Below, piece after piece: positions 48,720 to 60,100 of a DNA stretch of 64,000 nucleotides. The translations under genes and the position numbers were made by a program. The notes beneath the pieces are model-generated. The model was not told the DNA's origin. It did no database searches and was given only the letters and a program-made list of their open reading frames with translations. Source of the stretch: Arcuatula senhousia (taxonomy: Eukaryota > Mollusca > Bivalvia > Mytilida > Mytilidae); assembly GCA_963971305.1 (NCBI GenBank), contig OZ020305.1, positions 43,287,717 to 43,351,716 on the forward strand, in the 5' to 3' direction. Positions within the stretch are counted from its first letter, which is position 1, and each line of letters begins with the position of its first letter.

Positions 48720-50810
48720 TACCAACACCCCTGCCTCCATGGAATATGTCCTAATGGTGCCTAATGCACCAAGGTCATTACCAGGTAGTTTACCATAGTA
48801 CATTCCTGTCCCAATGGAATATGTCCTGATTGTGACTGATGCACCAAGGTCATTGCCAGGTAGGTTACCATAGTAACAGCCCTGACCCAATGGAATATGT
48901 CCTGATTGTGGCTAATGCATCAAGGTCATTACCATGTAGGTTACTATAGTAACACTCCTGTCCCAATGGTGGCTAATACACCAATATCATTACCAGGTAG
49001 GCTACCATAGTGCATTCCTGTCCCAATGGAATATGTCCTGATGGTGGCCAATGCACCAAGGTCATTGCCAGGTAGGTTACCATAGTAACACTTCTGTCCC
49101 AATGAAATATGTCCTGATTGTGGCTAATGCACCAAGGTCATTACCAGGTAGGTTACTATAGTAACACTCCTGTCCCAATGGTGGCTAATACACCAATATC
49201 ATTACCAGGTAGGCTACCATAGTACACTCCTGTCCCAATGGTGGCTAATACACCAATATTATTGCAAGGTAGTTTACCACAGTACAGTCCTGTCCCAATG
49301 GAATATTTCCTGATTGTGACTGATGCACCAAGGTCATTGCCAGGTAGGTTACCATAGTAACACCCCTGACCCAATGGAATATGTCCTGATTGTGATTAAT
49401 GCAAGGTAGGTTACCATAGTACATTCCTGTCCCAATGGAATATGTCCTGATTGTGACTGACACACCAAGGTCATTGCCAGGTAGGTTACCATAGTACATT
49501 CCTGTCCCAATGGAATATATCCTGATTGTGGCTAATGCACCAGGAAGGTTACTATTGTAACACTCCTGTCCCAATGGTGGCTAATACACCAAAGTCATTA
49601 CCAGGTAGTTTACCAAAGTAAATTCCTGTCCCCATGGAATATGTCCCTATTGTGACTAATGCACCAAGATTATTGCAAGGTAGTTTACCATAGTACATCC
49701 CTCTCTCAATGGAATATGTCCTGATGGTGGCCAATGCACCAAGGTCATTACCAGATAGGCTACCACAGTAACACCCCTGACCCAATGGAATATGTCCTGA
49801 TCGTGGCCAATGCACCAAGGTCATTTCCAGGTAGGTTACCATAGTAACACCCCTGACCCAATGGAATATGTCCTGATTGTGGCTAAGGCACCAAGGTCAT
49901 TACCAGGTAGGTTACCAAAGTAACACCCGTCCCAATGGAATATGTCCTGATTGTGGCTAATGCACCAGTCATTGCCAGGTAGGTTACAATAGTACCCCTT
50001 ATCCCTAAGGAATATGTCCCGATTGTGGCTAATACACCAAGGTCATTTCCAGGTAGGTTACCATAGTAACACCCCTGTCCCAAAGGAATACTAGTATGTC
50101 CCAATTGTGGCTAATGAACCAAAGTTATTGCCAGGTAGGCTTCCACAGTAACACTCCTGTCCAAATGGATTATGTCCTGATTGTGGCTAATGCACCAAAG
50201 TCATTGACAGGTAGGTTACAATAGTACCCCCTGTCCCTATGGAATATGTCCCGATGGTGGCTAATTCACCAAGGTCATTTCATTTCCAGGTAGGTTACCA
50301 TAGTAACACCCCTGTCCCAAAGGGATCATAGTATGTCCCTATTGTGGCCAATGAACCAAAGTTATTGCCAGGTAGGCTTCCACAGTAACACTCCTGTCCA
50401 CATGGATTATGTCCTGATTGTGGTTAGCACATCAAGGTAATTGCCAGGCAAGTTACCATAGTAACACTCCTGTCCACATGGATTATGTCCTGATTGTGGT
50501 TAGCACATCAAGGTCATTGCCAGGCAGGTTACCATAGTAACACTCCTGTCCCTATGGAATATGTCCTGATTGTGGCTAATGCACCAAGGTCATAACCAGG
50601 TAGGTCGCCATAGTAACACTTCTGTCCCAATGGTGGCCAGTGCACCAAGGAATATGTCCTGATTGTGGCCAATGCACCAAGGTCATTGACAGGTAGGTTA
50701 CAATAGTACCCCCTGTCCCTATGGAATATGTCCCTATTGTGGCCAATGCATCAAGGTCATTACCAGGTTGGTTACCTTAGTAACACTCCTGTCCAAATGG
50801 AATACATGTA
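48720..50810. repeat. 76-bp satellite array, about 27 copies with deletion variants
   Basis: Unit includes CCAATGGAATATGTCCTGAT, GTGGCTAATGCACCAAGGTC, ATTACCAGGTAGGTTACCAT and AGTAACA. Basic period 76 bp, with variants lacking about 20 bp. No relation to the neighbouring 68-bp array that I can see. Confidence 0.9.
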
Positions 50811-51344
50811 TATGATTGTATAAATATAAGACACACCATATATTCAAATACAGATGTCTCTTGTTTTCACTTCAGGTTTCCATAAAAGACCAGGGAAGTT
50901 TAAGTTAAATTGTTTCATCCTCCTAAGGCCTTAAAAATACAAGGTATATAAGATGTTAAATAACTTATATTTATGGCATAAAATATAACATAATTATCAA
51001 AATTATATTTATTTGTCTAGAATTTCTAGGACACTTTTATAAAATAATTGAAAGCACTGGTATGACTGTGTTCATGCTCATACATAATATAATGCAGTAA
51101 ATACACACTTATTCTACATGAGTAAACTAAAGCTTATACCTGGAAAGTCTGTTTTTCACAAGAATGCATAAAGGAAAACCAACACCATAAGAAATAACTT
51201 ATTTTAGACTTGAACAAAAATAAAATGTTCTGAATAAATTTAAACCATCCTTTTTCATATTAAAGAAAACCAGACAGTTTACACTCTTGATTGTAAAGTG
51301 TTAATCTACATTATCTGGCAAAAGTGTAAATAGATATACAACAA

Positions 51345-51975
51345 GAGGCTCCTAGGTGCCTGAATTGCTCACCTGGCTTTCATAACAATAGAACGTGGTA
51401 TTATCTTCTGGGTGGTCACTATTCAGGAGAAGTAAATTAATGAAAAGATAGCTTATGAATATTGAAGGCCTTTAAGAGGGAAATCCCCAAGTTGAACATT
51501 AATATGCATGCAAGCAGAAGACTTTTAATATGGTCTTTCATTTTCTATCTATAACACAAAACAAATGATTTCGACAATAAGAGGCCATTACTTCTATAAG
51601 GGGTTATCTGACAACCTTGAGCCGATTGAGGCTTTGTAGACACACTGAGCTGAAGGATTAAGCAAGCAACAGCTTTTCCTTATAGATTAAAGTTTTCATT
51701 TTATCATTTTATAGGCCAAAAACATAACAAAATCGGTTTTTTTACCTTTAAAGGTCTAAACCCCTATAAATAGGTCATATGTGTCGGAGCTTAACTCCCT
51801 TTTTTAGGGCACAATTTTTAAAGATCATACCCTGAGTACTACTTAGACCAAGCTTTGAAAAATTCTTTTCAGTGGTTTCACAGAAACTGATTTTTGAATA
51901 AGTTATGGACAGATGCCAGACGTATATAGTGATGAGAACAGTTCACTCACTCGACACTTTGAGTCAGGGGGGCTA
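51345..51975. repeat. Dispersed repeat copy (AGGGGTTATCTGACAACCTT type)
   Basis: Starts AACAAGAGGCTCCTAGGTGC and GCTCACCTGGCTTTC, contains AAGCAAGCAACAGCTTTTCC and GGTCTAAACCCCTATAAA. It is a diverged, shorter relative of 61439-62445, lying 3' of fibrillin. Confidence 0.65.
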
Positions 51976-53090
51976 AAAATAATAAGTCAAGATATTCTAT
52001 ATTAAGATTAACTGGGCTCTTAGGAAGCTAATAATTTGATAACTCCTTTCAAGAGCTTTACTTTCTCTGCATAAAATCCATAATTCAAAACCAAAACCTA
52101 AAATCTACAAGTACTATACAATATACATACAAACATTACTGTACAAAAATGATGAATATAGACACAAGGAGTATATGGTAAGAATACATGGAAGAATACA
52201 TGTACACATTCTAGAGGAAGAATACATGTACAAATTCTAGAGAAAGAATACATGTACAAATTCTAGAGGAAGAATACATGAACAAATTCTAAGAAAAAAT
52301 CAACTTGGAATTCAACAAAAAATTTAGCTTACTGTAAATAATTGTCACAAGTTTAAAACTTTTAATAAACTAGCATCATCAGTAATATATACATAGATGT
52401 ACATTTTTTACTAACCAAGTAATTTGGAAGGAATCTTTTTTCAATTTCCTTTAATAGAAACTATGAACCATACTTTTGCATATCAGGAAGCCATTTATTG
52501 TTAGTTTCTAACTATCATTGTATTTTTATTCTGTCAAATAGGAAGGCAGGCCAAGCACTGTCCAAAATCTGCCTTTGGTATATCCTTTATTATCCTTAAT
52601 AAAAGAAAAGAAGTGCCTCTAGTCTTCCAAATCCTTGCTTATCCCAGCTAAGAAGAACACATAAATACCTTTAAAGCTAGACAACATTTAAACCACATCA
52701 TAGATAAAGATATTCATGGTGATTAAAAATAAATAAATTGCTAAGTATATTTTGAAAAATACTGGCCACTGTAAATACTGCATACATAATCCAACATCTA
52801 TTAAATATCTGTATTTTTTTTTTTCATTATTCAGAAGCTTTATCATAAGTGGTATGGTTATTTTTTTACAATAGTGAGATTTGATCATACATTTTTGTAA
52901 ATGTATTTGAACTGTTTCAACCTTTTTTTTCTAAATATATATAAAGTTTATGAAAATATAATATGGACTGGTTTTATTAAAAAAAAAAAAAACAAACAGA
53001 TGTAAAGATAGAACATATCTTACCACCCTAAAAAAAGACAACTAACATGTAAATTAATCAATGAAATTGGAGCTATTACATTTATTTTAA

Positions 53091-53096
53091 CTGGAC
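53091..53096 (-). terminator. Candidate polyadenylation signal of fibrillin
   Basis: TTTATT on the plus strand (AATAAA on the minus strand) lies 205 nt after the fibrillin stop. Other AT-rich hexamers follow, so usage is uncertain. Confidence 0.3.
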
Positions 53097-53300
53097 TTGT
53101 TATACATGTATCCACTAACTTAAATCTTTTTTTTCCATTATAAGAATAATCAATAAACTTCATCTTCTTTCATCATTATTCTTTACTCTTTCTACATGAA
53201 TAATATCAAATGGTTAAAATCCTTTGAACACCCATTCTAAACATTAAAGTCTATTTAAAGGCACTTATGAATCAATCACATTAGTTTTACATTACTTCTC

Positions 53301-54112
53301 TCATAACACAGTAACAGTCAAGTGAATGTCAACTTTCTTCAAATCTACAAATTTTCCAGCGATTTTCTCCTTTTTAATTAAGGGTCGTCCAATAATATCC
53401 AATCTAAAAGTTCTCGCCTTTCGTATTTTTCTTCTAAATGCTAAAGAACTAACACCTTTTTGGGTGTGCATAGAAAAAGCTCTTTTGTTATTTCCTCTCG
53501 CTATCCTATATTTGACATTGTCTTTCAGAGCTACTAAGGCTGGTAAAACTTTAAATATTTTCATCTTGGGTTTAATATCCTTCCTGTTAATCTTGATAAG
53601 GATAGGTTTGGATGGGTCTAGGGGTTCTTCTATCGTTGAGTTGATTGTCTTGTTATCCTGAAGTAAATAAAGAAGTTTTTTACCTATCTAAATGCTCACT
53701 AAATTATTTGATTAACTGTGACAATCTCAGTTATAAAATGACGTAAGCCCATTCCTTTTTTGTGAGCATAAAATAGTTCTTTACACTTTCAATTTATTAT
53801 GTAAATGATACCAGTTAGATATAAAGATATTCTGAGAAAATTATACAAGTTGAAAACTTGATTTTTGAAAGCTCTTGAGCGCTTGGTACTGTTGAAGCAG
53901 CTTTAACTGTATTTGTTAACTGCTTATCATAAAAACACATTACCTCAATACTTCTTTTGGCACGTTTAGACAGTGGTAAATCTTTGTCCTCTATATCACA
54001 TTGGTAACACCCTTCTCCTGGGGGTACCCCAGGGCCATCAGTGGGGGCAGCCACATGGGGAATGTTTTGTTGTCCTGGTTGTAAGGTGGGTTGCACTGTT
54101 AATACACAATGC
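53301..54112 (-). other. Fibrillin C-terminal propeptide with furin site and asprosin-like tail
   Basis: Exon 53944-54112 carries HCVLTVQPT, a Pro/Gly linker, [20 protein letters not shown] and ends in Glu. Exon 53301-53657 adds 118 residues to the stop. Cleavage after RAKR would release about 121 residues (human asprosin is 140). Two sequons (NKT, NST) sit at the start of the last exon. A C-x-x-C pair before the furin site matches the vertebrate arrangement. Confidence 0.85.
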
Positions 54113-57100
54113 CTGAAATTATAAAGATAGTATTGTTTACATGTACAACATTAGACAATAAATTTTTAACAGTTTAAATAAAAAGTTTAATGTATTTATT
54201 AGGATTGTCTTTGTGCGAATAATATTTATTATTAAACAACTTTAAAATGAAGCTATATCAAGTATCGTCAGGAAAACTGTTGTGGAAATTTTTGAGACCC
54301 TGTGGAACAAAAGTAAGAAATTACACCAAGTTATTTTTTTCACTTCTAATACACATTGCAGTAGATTTGACAATAAGATCTTACCCTTGTCCCATGCTGT
54401 GATATCCTCTGGGACAGCCACACAGGAATGAGGAGACAGTAGGGGCACAGCCAAATAAACATGGATCAGCACCGCAAAGGTTCATAGCTACAATAAGATA
54501 TATTCAGAACTTTTTCACATAAATAAAACATTTATTGTTGAAAAAAAAAACATTGTGGGCATACAAGATTTAAAGGTTCATACATAAATTTTTGGAAAAG
54601 ATGGGCTTGCTGATTTTCCAAGAATATGTGCAAGTACCTTTTTCTTTCGTAATCCAACATTTTTCATGTTGTGTTATCTAGAGACTCATCATCTTGATAT
54701 TGCTAGTTTTACTGCTACGTAGCTTTTCCTTAGAAATATCATATTGTAATGTTGTGTTTCATTGGAAACATTTCATTGTTAGTATGTTACATCGAAAATA
54801 TGTTGCCCTGCGAACTGCTTTATTTGTGTCAACAAGTCATCTGATTGGAGGATTAGCCAGTTGAGACAGATCTCTTACCAGTTATCTCAACTCAAAAATA
54901 CCAATTTACAGAAGAAATTTATCAATATTATTTTCTAAATTAAAAAACAAGATCTTTTAATTCTATAAATGAAAAGTATTTTCCATAAAATGGACATCCT
55001 AGATTCTAATATTAGATGTTGTGTCATGAAGATTATTCCACATCTCATTAATTATATTACCTATTTAAAAGTACTTACGTATGCAGGCCATAGAGTTGGG
55101 ATCAAAGTCCATTTCTGACCCACACTGACAACTGTAACTACCAGGCATATTAACACACTGTGATACACCACATATAGCAATATCCCTACACTCATCTGTG
55201 TCTGTAATTATGAAATAGTGTAGATAATTGTTTTGAGTATTTTAGATATGATTTTACACATTTCATAAGGCAGCATATAATTCAAGTAATGGAGTATATG
55301 CGCAGGGTACATTATCACAAATTATAAATTCATATTCAATGAGTCAACACCTAAGTTGCTGCTCTCATTTTAATGGTCTACAATGTGGAGCATTTTATCA
55401 AACACATCATAGCAAATTTTGAATATCCTTTTAGATTTATGATTGCTAAAGTTTGTAAGAATGGATTGTAAACTCCTTTCATCATTGTCTTTACACTGTA
55501 TGGGTGTAATTTTTTTCTTTCTCTTTCTAATCCCAAAGGTGCTAGACCTTAATTGGTTGTGGTCGTTTCTTTTAAACAACCACAAACTACTAAATCTATT
55601 TTATGTTATGCTGATTTGTTTTTTAAAATTAAACCTTTTTGCATACTTGACTTTCCATACTGTTTTAAAAAATTGGTCTATACCATTACATTCTCCCCCG
55701 GCATAGATCTGTGTGTAGCCCGGGAGACAATAACATTTGTATGACCCAGGGACATTCTTACCTTCACATTGACCCCAAGCATATGTCTGTGTGTAACCTG
55801 GGGGACAGTTACATCTATATGACCCAGGGACATTCTTACCTTTACATTGACCCCAAGCATAGGTCTGTGTGTAGCCTGGGGGACAGTTACATCTATATGA
55901 CCCAGGGACATTCTTACCTTCACATTGACCCCAAGCATAGGTCTGTGTGTAACCTGTGGGACAGTTACATCTATATGACCCAGGAACATTCTTACCTTCA
56001 CATTGACCCCAGGCACATGTCTGTGTGTAACCTGGGGGACAGTTACATCTATATGACCCAGGGACATTCTTACCTTCACATTGACCCCAAGCATAGGTCT
56101 GTGTGTAACCTGTGGGACAGTTACATCTATATGACCCAGGAACATTCTTACCTTCACATTGACCCCAGGCACATGTCTGTGTGTAGCCTGGGGGACAGTT
56201 ACATCTATATGACCCAGGAACATTCTTACCTTCACATTGACCCCAGGCATAGGTCTGTGTGTAGCCTGGGGGACAGTTACATCTATATGACCCAGGGACA
56301 TTCTTACCTTCACATTGTCCCCAAGCATATGTCTGTGTGTAGCCTGGGGGACAGTTACATCTATATGACCCAGGGACATTCTCACATCCACCTTTACATC
56401 TTCCATCAGCACACTCGTCAACATCTGAAATATCAGAGAAAAAGTATCACCAAAAAAATCATTTCTATGTGGCAAAAAAGAGCATCAAAGCTGAACTAAA
56501 GATCTAAATGAACTTTAAATTTTTGTATAATGTAGATTTTTATTTGCTTATACAGTTTTCAGAATTTGAAACAAACTAGTAAAATTTCTATTTCAACATA
56601 CTTGAGATAATACTTTATCGCAAGAAAGTCAATGGCAGACTTCATGACTTAAGTGGAACAATAATATTTTTTCGCCCTTATAGCAGATATGGTAAAAAGT
56701 TCATAAGTTCATAAGTTAATAATTCATTTAGTCATTAAAACTTGCCAACACAGCTCTGTCCTGTAGCGTCTACTTTGAATCCCTCAGGACAGACACATCT
56801 GTAGCTCCCTCTGGTATTATGACAGGTACCACCAGGGGCACATAGACCTGGGGTCTCTACACATTCATTAATATCTGAAAAACAAAGCAAAATATAACTA
56901 GAATTGATTTATTACTCATACAGTACTTATGCAAATCCATCTCTAGTTGCATTGTCAAACATGTTGATTAGAACCTTATACATGTATTTAAAAAAACAAC
57001 TAATTTTAAAACCACATTTTCCTTTTGAATTTGTCTTCAAAAAGATTTTGAAACATGACAGATAATAAATAGAGCCAAAGTGACCCCTATGTATACTTTT

Positions 57101-60100
57101 TTAACTTCTCGAGACAGCAGACAGTTTTGACAGAACCCACCTATACACTGGTTTCCTGGTCCTCGTTTAAATCCCACAGAACATCCACACTCGTAGCTTC
57201 CTATTGTATTGATACAATCATGTTGACAGTTATGCTGCATTGTTGTACACTCATCTAAATCTGGAGATATATAACATAGAACTGAATCATGTGTGTTAAA
57301 CAAAACAAGAAACAAGCAAGTGTGTCTCCTAAAACATTTTTTGCCCACTTGACACAAATGTTTTAAATAACAAAATTTTTGATGCATTGTTTGTCCTTGT
57401 AATGGTATTTAATATACAAGATTTCATGTACAAGATCTGACTTGCTATCAGTTTTTTTTTTAGAAATGAGTAAATTTAAAGTGTGACAAACAAGACATTA
57501 AAATTGCCAAAAATATCCTACAACTTTGATTGGTGGGTTATTAAACAGAACTGAATGCTGTTTACCGAGATACCCTGGCCCCATTTCGGACTAACATTTA
57601 TGTGGGACCCTTAGTAGGGTAAATAACCTTAATATACATATCCATTAATACTTATAACCGTTATATTCAAATAATGAAAATGCATCCTTTGTATCTCAAA
57701 ATCTGATAGTAATATTTCATGACCTGGCAATGGATACTGGTAAATTTTTGCATATGACAAGTATTTTACATATGTAAAAGGTCAATAAATGTAAGGTAGT
57801 CATGCGTCAAAATACCAACTTTTTTGTATCTGAGGGATTGTACATAAAACAAAATTCTAGACATAATTTCATAGTTGACATTATTTATTTAAAATTTCAG
57901 ATGCAGGGATGCATGTTTTACACTGCTAGTTACATATGTAAAAATATCTGAAATAGGGGGTTAGGTGTGTGAAAATGGCAGATTCTTGGAGATTACAAGA
58001 TTTCTGATCACTTTTGAAATAAAAATATTATGACAAATAAACTGAAATCAGTCAAATGACCGATAAAATCATCCCTGCAGATGTCATATGAAGTTTATAA
58101 TCTTTCAAAAGGAATTTTTTGAGCCTCCTTATTTTCCATCTACCGGTAATAAAAATTAATTTACCTCTACATGATTTTCCATCCATGTTAAGTACATAGC
58201 CACGAGGACAGGCACATTTATAACTTCCTGGTGTGTTCTGGCATACAAACTCACATGGCTTCTGTCTGTCTTCACACTCATTAACATCTGAAGATACACG
58301 GAGCAACAAATATCTTATTATGGGATAAATATGAAAATACCAAAAGGGGTTTAATTGATCACAATAAAAATCAAGACTACATCTGCTAAATTCATGATCG
58401 GTGAACAAACCCTATCCTCAAGAAACTACTTTGTACTCTATTTATCAATTTTTAATGGTGCACATTTTTTTTTTACATGTATATGTTTTTTGCCAAAATT
58501 CCTTTCAGTCAACCCTTAATTTTAACTCACAAAACTTACTATTCTTAATTTAAACACTTAATTAAATATAAAACAAATCCAAAGTCTTATACGTGTAGGT
58601 AAAGTAGAATAATTTCTGGACTTTCACTTACCAATGCATCTTGTGCCTGATATATCTGTTTTGTAGCCCTTATCACACATACACCTGTAGGATCCGACCA
58701 AATTAACACATTTCCCATTTTGACAAACATCAGGGAACAACAAGCATTCATTGATATCTAAAATGTTTGAAAAGTAAATACAGACCATAAATTATATTTG
58801 CAAGGAGTACAAAAGAAATGTTAGCAATATTCTACATCATTCCAACAAAGTTAGATACAAGACTGTAAAAGCATAAATATAAACACAAATGATATACAGC
58901 TTGTAATTATGTTTGAAAATGGCTAAGGAGTAACTACATAACTTGAAAATTTAATGTTGCTTAAACTAAATACTCTTTGCATACAATACATGATCAGTGG
59001 AGGCCAAACAAAATTTATAGTGCTTGCGGTTTTCCATTGTGGATTTTGATTGCTGCTGATTTATGTGTAGGTTGAGTCAAATCAACCTCAGAAACCTAGG
59101 GGTTCTCACTCGCTTACTCATTCATCATCACCCCAGGGTCATTACACATGAAATACCTTGTTTTTAATAGTTTTGTATCGACCCTCTTCTGATTGGTCCC
59201 ATTACTTTTTTTTTATAGATTAAACATGTCTCTATATTTAAATTTTATAAAGTTCAAGATCAGATCAAGAATGCTAAAAACAAACAAAATCATAGGAAAT
59301 GACCCAAGGATGATGAATGAGAAAGCGAGAGAAGATCCCCTGGGTTTCAAAGAATGGAGTCACATACACACATACACTTATTCCACATCTCATTATCTTC
59401 TCCAGATGTACCTACCTTGACCATTTATATCAGTGCCTGGTCCGTGAGGACACATTGTCTGGAATTCTCCTGTAAATACAAAGAATGATCACACATTATT
59501 TAATTAATTTGTACAAGTTACATGTAGATTTAAAAGATTATGTAATGTCTTTGTTTTTATTTAATATCTTATTCTTATATGAGTACTTTTGTTACTGTTG
59601 TGTGTGTATTTTTTAAATTAAAGAGTCTTTAACCTCCTATTAAATCTCCACCTTTTCATCATATCTAGATCTGCCCTTCCCTTCATTCAGGGTTCCCACT
59701 TTTTCATGACTAAAATTTCAAGGGTTTTTCCGGGACTTCTCTAAGGTATTTTAGTCATTTTCAAGGATGAAATAGTCGTCAAAATGATAAATCCTGAATT
59801 TTTTTTTTATACCATTTGCCCAAAACAGCTGGCAAAGTGTCATTAGGATTTTTCAAGGATATGTTTTGATTTTTTTGAAATTCAAGGACTTTTCCAGGTC
59901 CTTGAAGTTAAGAAATGAAATTCAAGGGTTTTTCCAGTTTCCAAGGATGCGTGGGAACCCTGGTCATTATTATGCGAGCGTAGCGAGCTCTCTATTGTAG
60001 AAAGTATGCCAAATTGCACGAGACTCGAAATACTATGGAAGAAAAATTGTTCTGTCCGGAAACATTCGTTTTTCAAAAGTTTTCGAAAATGTCTGCGCGT

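Larger units (their letters stand above)
50820..53300. other. Region 3' of fibrillin
   Basis: AT-rich; holds the repeat at 51345-51975 and a small array of GAATACATGTACAAATTCTA (about 52190-52290, four copies). No gene seen. The fibrillin 3' UTR should lie at 53.0-53.3 kb. Confidence 0.4.

Noticed and set aside
49156..50104. Minus-strand frames rich in Gly, Tyr and Asn (TYSIGTG-like repeats)
   Set aside because: By-product of the 76-bp satellite. The period is not a multiple of three, so the frames shift from unit to unit and break; no start or splice context.
53326..53661. Plus-strand frame of 111 codons over the last fibrillin exon
   Set aside because: Antisense shadow; the minus strand carries the stop-terminated fibrillin tail with correct splice phase.
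55678..56499. Long open frames on both strands over the 78-bp array (about 262-265 codons)
   Set aside because: A repeat unit of 78 bp keeps any frame open once one unit is open. The plus-strand frame and the out-of-phase minus frame have no family resemblance. The EGF frame with its six-Cys pattern and splice sites explains the region.
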